Assembly (NCBI GenBank): GCA_964351995.1
Contig: CAYGQE010000008.1
Location: forward strand, 1-64,000
Direction: 5' to 3'
Length of the DNA stretch: 64,000 bases
Source: SZUA-35 sp964351995
GTDB taxonomy: Bacteria; Actinomycetota; Acidimicrobiia; Acidimicrobiales; SZUA-35
The translations under genes were made by a program, and so were the position numbers. The number at the start of each line of letters is the position of its first letter. The first letter of the stretch is position 1. The notes under the pieces were generated by a model. The model had not been told where the DNA came from. It saw only the letters and a program-made list of their open reading frames with translations, and searched no databases. Positions 26,144 through 34,425 of the stretch are shown here, piece by piece.

Positions 26144-27700
26144 TCAGCTGGAAGGCTTGCCGTCCAGCTTGACGTGATCAATGTTGCCGGGCTCGGCCTT
26201 GTGTTCGGCGGCGAGCTTGCGGGTGGTGCGTTCTCGTAGGTCGATGACGGTGGTCGATGGTGGCTCGACTTCATCGATGCCTGGAGCCGGAAGCACTTTC
26301 GAGATCGGCAGCATGAGGACGCTCACGACGACCTGCTCGACGGTTGCGAGCAGAATCCGAAGATCGAGGCCGAAGGTCCAGTTCTCGACGTAGTGGAGAT
26401 CGAGGCGTCGGTAGGCGCTGAAGCTGGCGTTACTCCTCGCTTCGACTTGCCAGAGACCGGTGATACCGGGGCGAACGTCGAAACGGCCTCGGTGCTCGGT
26501 GTCGAAGGCCGCTTCCTCCTCGACCAGTGCAGGCCGGGGACCGACCAGGCTCATCTCTCCCCGAAGGACATTGATCAATTGAGGGAGTTCGTCGATCGAT
26601 GTTTCCCGGATGAAGCGTCCGACTCTCGTGATTCGGGGGTCATGGGTCATCTTGAACAGTGGCCCTGTTCGCTCGTTGTCGCAGGCGAGGTCAGCCTTGA
26701 GTGACTCGGCATTGGTCACCATCGAGCGGAACTTGAGCATGCCGAAGAATTCGGCCCGGCGGCCGGCTCGACTCTGGTGGAAGAGCACGGGCCCGCGATC
26801 TTCGATCTTGATAGCCAGTGCGGTCAGCAACAACAGCGGGGAAAGGGCGACGAGACCGATGCTGGCACCAAGAATGTCGAGTGACCGCTTGAGGAGTCTC
26901 TGCCACGGCCTGGTCTCGTTCGTGGTCATCACCACGATGGGTTCGTGGGCGAGTGAGCGCACATCGAAGCGTCCAGCCCAGAGACGGCTGATACCGGTGG
27001 AGAGGTGGACATCGAATCCGGCGTTGAAGAGTTGCTTGGTGATCGAGCGGAACTGGTCGGCTCGGAACCCGGTCGGCGTGACGATTGCGGCCTGGGTCTC
27101 GTGCACATGCATCAACTCGACGAGGCGCTGGGTTGGGCCAAGCCAGAGATGGGCCAGGTCGTGTTTGTCAGCCACGGGCAGGTGGCCGATGATGCCGACC
27201 AGTTCGAAGCGAGACTCGGGATGGTCGACGATGACCTCGGCGAGTTCACCCGCTTCTTTGCCGGTGCCGACGATGACCACTTTCTGAGGCGGGTGTTTGC
27301 TCTCGACGCGTTCGGCGATCGCACGGATGAGGCCACGGGTGAGGATCGACGCTGCGGCCGCGAAGGACACGCCGATCACGACTTCCCAAGCTCCCAGATT
27401 CCAATCGAGGAACGCCACCGACGCCATCAGGACCCCGGCACCAACAACGGCAGAGATCAACAGACGTGAGATCTCGTCGGTGCGAGGGAGCGCAGGGAGG
27501 CTCTGGTAGAGGTCGTTGCGCTGGTAGTCGAGAAGAGTGGCAATGACGGTGATGCCGATGAGCGCAATTGACTGGTCATCGGAGCGGACATCAACGATGG
27601 TGATGTTGGCGACCAGGAGAACGAACACCCACGGAATCGTCAGCGCTACTGCGTCTGCGAGACGTGTGGTGATGCGCCGCTCGACCACTCTTTTCTTCAT
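26144..27700 (-). CDS. Long polyprenyl glycosylphosphotransferase (WbaP/CpsE type)
   Basis: 518 aa from the ATG at 27700, which has GTGGAGCG just upstream; an ATG at 27760 lacks such a site. The N-terminal half has four hydrophobic helices, then a CoA-binding-like Rossmann region (KVVIVGTGKEAGELAEVI). A fifth helix (LDILGASIGLVALSPLLLLT) leads into the catalytic domain with AEFFGMLKFRSMV, DPRITRVGRFIRETSIDELP, GEMSLVGPRPAL and PGITGLWQVEARS. It starts a repeat unit by moving a hexose-1-phosphate to undecaprenyl phosphate. A charged C-terminal tail of about 60 residues follows the last conserved block. The initiating sugar is not predictable from motifs. Confidence 0.92.
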   Translation of the reverse strand: MKKRVVERRITTRLADAVALTIPWVFVLLVANITIVDVRSDDQSIALIGITVIATLLDYQRNDLYQSLPALPRTDEISRLLISAVVGAGVLMASVAFLDWNLGAWEVVIGVSFAAAASILTRGLIRAIAERVESKHPPQKVVIVGTGKEAGELAEVIVDHPESRFELVGIIGHLPVADKHDLAHLWLGPTQRLVELMHVHETQAAIVTPTGFRADQFRSITKQLFNAGFDVHLSTGISRLWAGRFDVRSLAHEPIVVMTTNETRPWQRLLKRSLDILGASIGLVALSPLLLLTALAIKIEDRGPVLFHQSRAGRRAEFFGMLKFRSMVTNAESLKADLACDNERTGPLFKMTHDPRITRVGRFIRETSIDELPQLINVLRGEMSLVGPRPALVEEEAAFDTEHRGRFDVRPGITGLWQVEARSNASFSAYRRLDLHYVENWTFGLDLRILLATVEQVVVSVLMLPISKVLPAPGIDEVEPPSTTVIDLRERTTRKLAAEHKAEPGNIDHVKLDGKPSS

Positions 27701-27881
27701 TCGCTCCACGTCTGCCCACCGCCAAGTCAGCCAATCGGACCATCTGCCCGATCCCGTCATCGCAAGCTAATCCGGCGTGGTCCGCACGATCGGGATATGG
27801 GGTGAAATCACCCACCGATGGGTCGCATTGTCATCGTCCAGCAACATGAAGATGCCGCTCGGACGTTGTCAAACGGTCTCG

Positions 27882-28415
27882 TCAGTCAGCGCGAAGGTCA
27901 GGCCATCCTCCGTCTTTGGCCGAGACCGACGTGATCGGCTGAGGCCAGTCGATCGCGAGCGATGGATCATCGTGGCGGCACCCTCGCTCCGCTCCAGGGC
28001 TGTAGGGCGTTGTCGTGGTGTAGAGCAGCGTGGTGTCGTTCGACGTGATCAAGAAGCCGTTGGCGACCTCGCGAGGTATGTGGAGCATCGTGGCGTTGAC
28101 GGCCGAGAGCTCGATGCCGAACCATTGGAGGTGTGTGGGAGAGTCCTGCCGCATGTCGACGATGACGTCGTAGACCGACCCCGCCACACACCGCACGGTC
28201 TTGGCTTCGGCATTTGGCTCCGGGTTCCAATGAAAGCCACGGAACGTCCCGGCAGCGAAGGTCTGGCTCATGTTCATCTGGTCGATGTGCGGATCGATGC
28301 CGTTGGCCGCCATCTCCTCCTTGTCCCACGCACGGGCGAACGACCCGCGATCGTCGGCGATGGGGTCGAGATCGATCACCACGGCTCCGGCGATTGGTGT
28401 CGGTGCGAACCTCAT
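27882..28415 (-). CDS. RmlC-like NDP-4-keto-6-deoxyhexose 3,5-epimerase
   Basis: 177 aa from the ATG at 28415, which overlaps the upstream stop (ATGA). It is a cupin of the dTDP-4-dehydrorhamnose 3,5-epimerase family: DDRGSFARAWDKEE, the QMNMSQTFAAGTFRGFHWNP strand where His of GFHW fits the RmlC catalytic His, GSVYDVIVDMRQDSPT, and HIPREVANGFLITSNDTTLLYTT. It is the last gene of an operon with rfbG, a second cupin and a COG4091 reductase, so its substrate is probably a CDP-4-keto-6-deoxyhexose derivative rather than dTDP-linked. No rmlA, rmlB or rmlD is present in the window. Confidence 0.85.
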   Translation of the reverse strand: MRFAPTPIAGAVVIDLDPIADDRGSFARAWDKEEMAANGIDPHIDQMNMSQTFAAGTFRGFHWNPEPNAEAKTVRCVAGSVYDVIVDMRQDSPTHLQWFGIELSAVNATMLHIPREVANGFLITSNDTTLLYTTTTPYSPGAERGCRHDDPSLAIDWPQPITSVSAKDGGWPDLRAD

Positions 28416-29677
28416 GTGAGGCCGTGCATGGCCAGCCACTCAGTGACGACGAGCTTGCTTCGATCGAGTTCGACGCTGCTCAAGGGAATGGCCTCGTCCT
28501 GCAGTGAGGCAGCGGTCATGGTGGCGTATTCGATCAGCCCGACGGGTAGCAGCCCAGCGGCACCGCCAATGGTGTCGATGTGGCCGTAGGCGCTGAAGCC
28601 GCCGATGCAATCGAGCTTTTCGCCGGCGGCGAGGTCCTTCTTGGCAACAGCGACAACCTCGGCAACGTGTGGTTGGTCGATGGTGATCAGTGGTTCGCTG
28701 TCGAGAACGAGCTCGGCGATGGTGAGCGGAATCTCGAGGTGGACCAGGTGATACGGACGGAAGAAGAAGTAGTCGGGGCCCGGGCCCATCTTGTAAAAGC
28801 CCATTGCCTGCTGGTGAAGGTCATGGTTGGGATGGCGGGCCACGATGCCAACTCCCGAGCCAAAGTCACCCATAAGGGTGAAGTCGACACGGCCGGGCTC
28901 GGGCAGCACGGCGGGTATGTCAACCGAAGCAGTCGCAACCGTTGACTCGATGCCGTGCATGCCGCGCTTGTCAGGAATGGTCCCCGTGGCATTGGCGACC
29001 ACTGCCTGTTCGACTTGCATTTTGGTTCCGTCGCCGAACGACGTGGTCATGTGAGCGGAGGTGGTGTCGCGAGCTGCGTAGCCAGCTCCGGTCTTGGGGT
29101 TCTGATGGACGTCGAGGTGGCGTTTGCAGTTGAGGTACGTCGTCGGCTCGAAGCCCATGGCTTCGACTTCCTGTTTCAGACGGAAGAGCACGCCGGGCTG
29201 ATCGCCATCGGCGATCGTGTAGATCACGCCGGCGGCACGCGCCCGCTGGTGGAAGAGCCAACCGAGCAACGCATCACACTCGGCGTTGAAGCTCACTATG
29301 TGACGACCTGAGTCGAGCACGGCAAGCGTGGTCCTTGTGCCGTAGTCCAACGCTCCGGTGGCCTCGACCACCACGTTGATCGGAAGCGCTGTGAGCATTG
29401 TTGCGTCGCTTGTGACTGCGGGTGTGCCTGCAGCGATGGCGTTTTCGATGCGAACACGATCGTCGGAAACAACGATGTCGTCTTCGGCGAACCCCATCTT
29501 GGTGAACGCTGCGACAGCGCGATCTGTGTTGCGGTTGACTACGAGAGCGGGCCGCATGCCGGGCGATTGAGCGATCGAGTGGACGACGCCTGTGCCCACG
29601 TAGCCAGCACCGACGATGGCGATCGCTTCTTTGCCGTGTTCAGCTTCTCGTCGTTGGAGTCGTTGCCAGGTTCCCAT
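28412..29677 (-). CDS. COG4091-like NAD(P)-dependent oxidoreductase with SAF-like C-terminus
   Basis: 421 aa, with GAGGGAG upstream of the ATG. The N-terminal Rossmann fold has IAIVGAGYVGTGVVHSIA and VVVEATGALDYG, like homoserine dehydrogenase. The middle has HIVSFNAECDALLGWLFHQR and a DGDQPGVLFRLKQEVEAMGF segment typical of the predicted homoserine dehydrogenase group COG4091. The C-terminus (VAVAKKDLAAGEKLDCIGGF) resembles a SAF domain. It is embedded between two cupins and rfbG, so it probably acts on a CDP-4-keto sugar or a branched derivative. No methionine or threonine genes are nearby. The exact reaction is not established from sequence. Confidence 0.78.
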   Translation of the reverse strand: MGTWQRLQRREAEHGKEAIAIVGAGYVGTGVVHSIAQSPGMRPALVVNRNTDRAVAAFTKMGFAEDDIVVSDDRVRIENAIAAGTPAVTSDATMLTALPINVVVEATGALDYGTRTTLAVLDSGRHIVSFNAECDALLGWLFHQRARAAGVIYTIADGDQPGVLFRLKQEVEAMGFEPTTYLNCKRHLDVHQNPKTGAGYAARDTTSAHMTTSFGDGTKMQVEQAVVANATGTIPDKRGMHGIESTVATASVDIPAVLPEPGRVDFTLMGDFGSGVGIVARHPNHDLHQQAMGFYKMGPGPDYFFFRPYHLVHLEIPLTIAELVLDSEPLITIDQPHVAEVVAVAKKDLAAGEKLDCIGGFSAYGHIDTIGGAAGLLPVGLIEYATMTAASLQDEAIPLSSVELDRSKLVVTEWLAMHGLT

Positions 29678-29723
29678 CAGAGAACTCCCTCAGGTTGGTG
29701 TGGGTGAGTCGGATTGCGGACCG

Positions 29724-30131
29724 TCACCAGGGGTAGTCGAGATCATCGAGCGGTCGATTCTGGCCCTCGTCTGAGCGGTGCAGAATATTTGCGAGGTTCA
29801 ACACCAACGCGCCGTGCTCTCCGCCTTTGAAGCCGAACCAGCTGCCAGGTGGGATCGTCAGACGGCCGTACTCGTGTTCGGGTCCGAGATCGTGCGTCTC
29901 GAAACCGTTGTCATGGGCGATCGCGAAGTGGGCGTGCCCGATCGGAACAATGACATTCACAGTCATTTCAGTGTGCAGCTTCCACGCTCGGATCGAGCCG
30001 GCATCGACCCTGGAGAAGTAGGCCTCTGCGAAGCCAGCGAAACCTGCCTCATCGGAGCGAAGGGCCCGCATGACCTCGCCGCCGTCGGTCTCGATGCGCT
30101 GCAGAGGCGTGAAGCTGACCGTTTCGGTCAT
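29724..30131 (-). CDS. Small cupin, RmlC/WxcM-like sugar isomerase family
   Basis: 135 aa; its ATG overlaps the stop of rfbG. A single cupin fold is visible: GEVMRALRSDEAGFAGFAEA, SIRAWKLHTEMTVNVIVPIG with the conserved Lys-x-His, and LTIPPGSWFGFKGGEHGALV. It is annotated in related clusters as dTDP-4-dehydrorhamnose 3,5-epimerase-related or as a 3,4-ketoisomerase-like cupin. The size is that of a single-domain cupin, much shorter than RmlC. With the second cupin downstream it gives the operon two candidate epimerase/isomerase steps after RfbG. Confidence 0.72.
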   Translation of the reverse strand: MTETVSFTPLQRIETDGGEVMRALRSDEAGFAGFAEAYFSRVDAGSIRAWKLHTEMTVNVIVPIGHAHFAIAHDNGFETHDLGPEHEYGRLTIPPGSWFGFKGGEHGALVLNLANILHRSDEGQNRPLDDLDYPW

Positions 30132-31234
30132 GCGTCAGCAGCCCACGGCAGGCCGCGCTCGGCGGCAAGCTCGGTGTATCGAGCGAGTTGGGCGTCGGTC
30201 ACGTTCTTGATCGTCGCTGCGCCGTCGGTGTAGTAGCTCGCGAACCATTCGCCGCTTGACTTCATCGTCTCGTCGAAGTCGAGCACGGGTGTCCAGCCGA
30301 GGTAGCTGAGTGCCTTGTCGCAGGTGAGCTTGAGCAGCCCAGCTTCGTGGAAGTGAGCCTGTGATTCGTCGATGGTCAGGTCGAGGCCAGGGAGGTGTTC
30401 TTTGAGCGCGATGACCACGTCGCGCACCGGGTTGACCGCCTCAGCTGGCGGGCCGAAGTTGAAGGCCTCACCGTGAAGCTCAGGTCGAGAGTTGAGCTCG
30501 GCCGCAAGTTGCAGGTATCCCGAGATGGGTTCGAGAACGTGTTGCCACGGGCGGGTGGCTTGGGGACGCCGAATCGTGACGTTCTCCTTGTTGGACCACG
30601 CCCGGGCGACGTCTGGGACCAGACGATCGGCCGCCCAGTCACCGCCGCCGACGACGTTGCCGGCGCGGGTGACGGCGATGCGCACGTTGCGTTCGCTGTC
30701 GTCGCCACCGAAGAACGAGCGGGTGTGGCTCGAGATGATGATCTCGGCCGCAGCCTTCGAAGCGCTGTATGGATCGGCACCGCCGAGGCGGTCGTCCTCC
30801 CGGTAGCCGTAGTAGGTCTCGACGTTCTCGTAGCACTTGTCCGACGTGATGAGGATGGCCGTGCATTGATTGGTGAGCTTGCGCAAGCCCTCGAGGACGT
30901 TGGCCGTGCCGATGGCGTTGGTGCTGTAGGTGCCGACGGGGTCGTCGTAGGACGCTTTCACCAGGGCCTGGGCTGCCATGTGGAAAATGAAGTCCGGTGC
31001 TTCCTCGGCGATTGCCGCCGGGACCGCAACGGTGTCGCGAATGTCGAGCCAGTGGGTCTTGACCGAGTCGCTGAGGCCAGCGGCCTCGTAGTGGCTGGGC
31101 TGGGTCGGGATGCGGTCGGCGATACCGACCACGTCGGCTCCCATTTGCTGGAGCCAAAGGGTCATCCAGGTGCCCTTGAAGCCGGTGTGGCCGGTGACAA
31201 GCACCTTCTTGCCTTTAAATACGTCGTTGAACAT
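30128..31234 (-). CDS. rfbG: CDP-glucose 4,6-dehydratase
   Basis: Converts CDP-glucose to CDP-4-keto-6-deoxyglucose. 368 aa from the ATG at 31234, which follows GAGGAATCG. The extended-SDR NAD site is KVLVTGHTGFKGTWMTLWLQ, diagnostic for RfbG. The catalytic segment is DPYSASKAAAEIIISS with YSASK, after the ITSDKCYENVETYYGYREDD region that sets the dehydratase class. It is the first gene of a four-gene operon (rfbG, cupin, COG4091 reductase, RmlC-like) with overlaps or short gaps. RfbH and its reductase, used for 3,6-dideoxy sugars, are absent in the window, so the end product differs. Confidence 0.95.
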   Translation of the reverse strand: MFNDVFKGKKVLVTGHTGFKGTWMTLWLQQMGADVVGIADRIPTQPSHYEAAGLSDSVKTHWLDIRDTVAVPAAIAEEAPDFIFHMAAQALVKASYDDPVGTYSTNAIGTANVLEGLRKLTNQCTAILITSDKCYENVETYYGYREDDRLGGADPYSASKAAAEIIISSHTRSFFGGDDSERNVRIAVTRAGNVVGGGDWAADRLVPDVARAWSNKENVTIRRPQATRPWQHVLEPISGYLQLAAELNSRPELHGEAFNFGPPAEAVNPVRDVVIALKEHLPGLDLTIDESQAHFHEAGLLKLTCDKALSYLGWTPVLDFDETMKSSGEWFASYYTDGAATIKNVTDAQLARYTELAAERGLPWAADA

Positions 31235-31526
31235 CGATTCCTCGTTGGCCGGGAGGCGCAATGTGCCCCGTTCATACCATCGGGCTGGAGGCTACTGACT
31301 TGAGCGCCGGCGGTGTCTGAAGGTCTTCAGGTCGGGCGGCCCATCTCGTGAGTGAGTCGACTTCCCCGTTCTGGGAAACTTCGACTCTCGCCCTGTGCCA
31401 CGAGCTGCTGATCGGCTATCCTGTGACAGCCTTTGGAAAATATGTCTATCAGATTCGGTGTTTCCGCAGTGCGTTGGATGGTGCGGGGTCCTCACCAAAG
31501 GTGTCGTCGACCCAAGGAGTAAACCC

Positions 31527-32369
31527 ATGCGCTACTTCGCAGATACTGCTGTTGTTGCGGCCACGATGGCCGGCCACGAGCTGCTGGCCAATTTTCGAAA
31601 CCATCAAGCGACCGTCTACGGCAACGAGGTCGTGTCCGTTGCCAACCGCACGCTGTCCAAAGAGGTCTCGTCGACAAACGACGACGAAGCCGACCGGATC
31701 ATCATCGAACTGATTTCGGACCGTTGTCCCAAACACAACCTTCTCACCGAGGAAACTGGTCTCATCGACAACGGCAGCCCGTACACATGGATCGTCGACC
31801 CGCTGGATGGCAGCAGCAACTTCCTCAATCACAATCCTTTCTTTGCCGTGTCGATTGCCTTGGCGTACGAGAATGAACCCATCACCGGTGTGGTGTTTGC
31901 TCCGTTTCTTGAGGAGATGGTGGTCGCCCGCCGAGGGCAAGGCTGCACGGTCAACGGTCGCCCCGTGAGTGTCTCGAAGACCGACGATCTGGCCAAGACC
32001 TATGTGGTTGGTTGCCCTGGAGGCGATCCCGACAACACAAGATTTGCTCGTATGGAGTTCGCCCTGCACCAGCAAATCAAAGATTTTCGCAAGATTGGAT
32101 CTGCTGCTGTCGAGGCCTACATGGTTGCTGCCGGTCGGGTCGACGCATTCACGACGTTGAACATCTCACCCTGGGACGTCGCTGCTGGCGTCCTTTGTGT
32201 CGAGGAAGCGGGCGGGCGGGTCAGCGACTTCGCTGGCAATCCGTGGAAACTCGACAAGACCGACATGCTCGTGTCGAACGGCCTCATCCATGAGGAGATC
32301 CTGACCGAACTCAATGCTTCCGGCATCCCGCACGGTGTCGAGGCCACGAGCGGGATCTTCGCTACATGA
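31527..32369 (+). CDS. Inositol-monophosphatase-family sugar phosphatase
   Basis: 280 aa from the ATG at 31527, preceded by AAGGAG; the ORF reaches 31395 without support. Metal-site motifs of the IMPase superfamily are all present: TEETG (about residues 73-77), the core WIVDPLDGSSNFLNHNPFF and the late WDVAAGVLCVEEAGGRV. It hydrolyses a small phosphorylated alcohol or sugar; the substrate cannot be told from these motifs. The stop overlaps the next start (ATGATG), and that gene is a kinase followed by a nucleotidyltransferase. This suggests a phosphate-moving sugar-activation route rather than general inositol metabolism. Confidence 0.88.
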   Translation: MRYFADTAVVAATMAGHELLANFRNHQATVYGNEVVSVANRTLSKEVSSTNDDEADRIIIELISDRCPKHNLLTEETGLIDNGSPYTWIVDPLDGSSNFLNHNPFFAVSIALAYENEPITGVVFAPFLEEMVVARRGQGCTVNGRPVSVSKTDDLAKTYVVGCPGGDPDNTRFARMEFALHQQIKDFRKIGSAAVEAYMVAAGRVDAFTTLNISPWDVAAGVLCVEEAGGRVSDFAGNPWKLDKTDMLVSNGLIHEEILTELNASGIPHGVEATSGIFAT

Positions 32370-33607
32370 TGTCGGGGGACTACCAGATCCTCGATCGCGA
32401 CTCGGTCCCGGGCTATCTCCTGGCGATCCCTGCTGTTGCCGAGATCCTTGGTGCGGAAGCCGAACTGCGCATCGATGAGATCGGCGATGGCAACCTGAAC
32501 TTCGTCTACCGCGTCACGAACTCGGCCGACGCAAGCCGGTCCGTGATCCTGAAGCAGGCCGTTCCCTACCTTCGCATGGTGGGCGAGGAGTGGCCGCTCA
32601 GTCGAGACCGGATGACGTTCGAGATACGAGCGCTCACGCTGTACAACGAGGTCGTGCCCGACCTCGTGCCGACGATTTACCACGCCGACGAGGCGATGAG
32701 CACGCTCGTCATGGAGAACCTGGATGATCACATCATCTTGAGGATCGGCATGATCGAGGGCATCGAATATCCAAACGTCGCTCGCGACATCGGTCTGTTC
32801 ATGGCGGAAACGTTGTTCAAGACCAGTGCCCTCGGAATGGCGAGCGAGCCTCGGCGTCAGCTGATGGACCGCTTCACGCTCAACGCTGAGTTGTGCAAGC
32901 TCACCGAGGAGTTCATCTTCACGTTCCCCTACATGGAACACGATTCGAACGAATCGACCGAGGCCGCAGCTGAATGGGCTCGGGCCAACTTGCGCAACAA
33001 CACCGAGTACAAGCTTGGCGTTCTGAAGTTCAAAGACCGCTTCTTGACGAAGGCAGATGCGCTGCTCCACGCCGATCTCCACACTGGTTCGCTGATGGTG
33101 AACCAGTCCGAGAGCTATGTGATCGACATGGAGTTCGCCTATTTCGGCCCGTTCGGTTTCGACGTTGGCAAGATCATCTCGAACTTCCTCCTCTGCCACA
33201 CTGCTCACAGTCATCTTGCGGGGGGAGCGGACTACCAAGCGTGGCTTCTCGCTCAGGTACCTGTCATCTGGCAAACCTTCTCGGAGCGCTTCATCGAGCT
33301 ATGGAACGACACACCCGGGTCGGCAATGTTCCTCCCTGGTCTGTTGACCGCTGATGAACTCGGAGCGCATCAGCAACGATTCATGTCTGATCTGCTTCAG
33401 GACGCGGTTGGTTTCGCAGCTTGCTCGATGGCCCGTCGGACACTCGGCATAGCGGGCGTCGCTGACATCCGCGACATCGAGGATCTCGATGTTCGCTCTT
33501 CACTCGAGATCACGAACCTTCGAATCAGCATGGCGCTGATGGCAGCGCATCAATCGATCACGAGCATCGACGACCTCGTCAGCGTTGCCACAAGCTCGAG
33601 CGGCTGA
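32366..33607 (+). CDS. Methylthioribose-kinase-like sugar kinase (APH fold)
   Basis: 413 aa. Motifs match S-methyl-5-thioribose kinase (MtnK): IGDGNLNFVYRV glycine-rich loop (about residues 46-57), SVILKQAVPYLRMVGEEWPL with the ATP-binding Lys, the Brenner-type LLHADLHTGSLMV catalytic loop, and VIDMEFAYFGPFGFDVG in place of the DFE metal site. Length is that of MtnK. No other methionine-salvage gene (mtnA, mtnB and so on) is in the window. The gene is sandwiched without gaps between a sugar phosphatase and a nucleotidyltransferase, so it more likely phosphorylates the anomeric position of a pentose or related sugar for activation. True MTR kinase remains possible. Confidence 0.82.
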   Translation: MMSGDYQILDRDSVPGYLLAIPAVAEILGAEAELRIDEIGDGNLNFVYRVTNSADASRSVILKQAVPYLRMVGEEWPLSRDRMTFEIRALTLYNEVVPDLVPTIYHADEAMSTLVMENLDDHIILRIGMIEGIEYPNVARDIGLFMAETLFKTSALGMASEPRRQLMDRFTLNAELCKLTEEFIFTFPYMEHDSNESTEAAAEWARANLRNNTEYKLGVLKFKDRFLTKADALLHADLHTGSLMVNQSESYVIDMEFAYFGPFGFDVGKIISNFLLCHTAHSHLAGGADYQAWLLAQVPVIWQTFSERFIELWNDTPGSAMFLPGLLTADELGAHQQRFMSDLLQDAVGFAACSMARRTLGIAGVADIRDIEDLDVRSSLEITNLRISMALMAAHQSITSIDDLVSVATSSSG

Positions 33608-33632
33608 CGCGCACTTACTCCAAGGAACAGTC

Positions 33633-34391
33633 TTGTCTTCACCTCTGATCGGCATCATCCCTGCGGCTGGAAGCGGAATTCGCGCCCGGCCCTACACCTA
33701 TGAACAGCACAAGGGCATGTTCCTCATCGATGGTCGCCCGAACCTCGAACGACTCGTCAAGACCATGCGAGACGAGATGGGGATCAGCGAGATCGTGATC
33801 GTCCTCGGTTACATGGGCGACAGCATCCGTGAACACTTCGGTGATGGCTCTGACCTCGGGGTGCGTCTTGACTACGTCGAAAACCACCATCTGGACAAGG
33901 GATGGGCCTGGTCGGTGTTGCTGGCCAAGCCGTTCCTGGGTGGTCGACATGGCTGCGTCATGCTTGCGGACGAGTTCTACTTGGACTCGAACCACGCCGA
34001 ACTGGCAAACTTCGACTTCGCGTCGCACAGTGCCATGGTGACCGTGAAGACGGTGTCTGATCCTGAGCTCATCAAGCGGAACTTCTCGGTGGAGAAAGAT
34101 GGCTCTCGGGTCATTCGACTCGTGGAAAACCCCATCAACATCCCGAACGAACTGTTGGGTATGGCCACGTTCATCGTCAGCGCCGACGTGTTCCAGGAGC
34201 TCGAGAATGCGTATGACTCTGGCCGATCGAGCATCGAGTTCGTGAACTTCATCGACGAACTCGTCCGGGACGGCCACAGCGTCGCCGCCTTCGAGCTCGG
34301 CGGGGACTACATCAACCTGAACGACGTCGCGAGCCTCGAAGCAGCGCAAGATCTGGCCATTCGCCGTCGATTGATCACCGAAACCTCGTAA
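33633..34391 (+). CDS. Sugar-phosphate nucleotidyltransferase
   Basis: 252 aa from a TTG at 33633 with AAGGAAC just before it; a start at 33585 would overlap the kinase gene. The NTP_transferase signature is IGIIPAAGSGIRARPYTYEQ followed by HKGMFLIDGRPNLERLVKTM. The usual Pro-Lys of the family reads His-Lys here. VMLADEFYLDSN supplies the metal Asp region and GDYINLNDVASLEAAQDLA the closing helix. It would couple a sugar 1-phosphate with an NTP. Nucleotide and sugar are unknown. It is 25 bp after the kinase and 34 bp before a flippase. Confidence 0.87.
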   Translation: MSSPLIGIIPAAGSGIRARPYTYEQHKGMFLIDGRPNLERLVKTMRDEMGISEIVIVLGYMGDSIREHFGDGSDLGVRLDYVENHHLDKGWAWSVLLAKPFLGGRHGCVMLADEFYLDSNHAELANFDFASHSAMVTVKTVSDPELIKRNFSVEKDGSRVIRLVENPINIPNELLGMATFIVSADVFQELENAYDSGRSSIEFVNFIDELVRDGHSVAAFELGGDYINLNDVASLEAAQDLAIRRRLITETS

Positions 34392-34425
34392 CGTCAGCGA
34401 CGATGGTTCGTCGGCGGTACACAAC

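Noticed and set aside
31422..31452. Promoter-like GTGACA and TATCAG upstream of the IMPase gene
   Set aside because: The boxes match consensus poorly and the spacing is 18; not strong enough to list.
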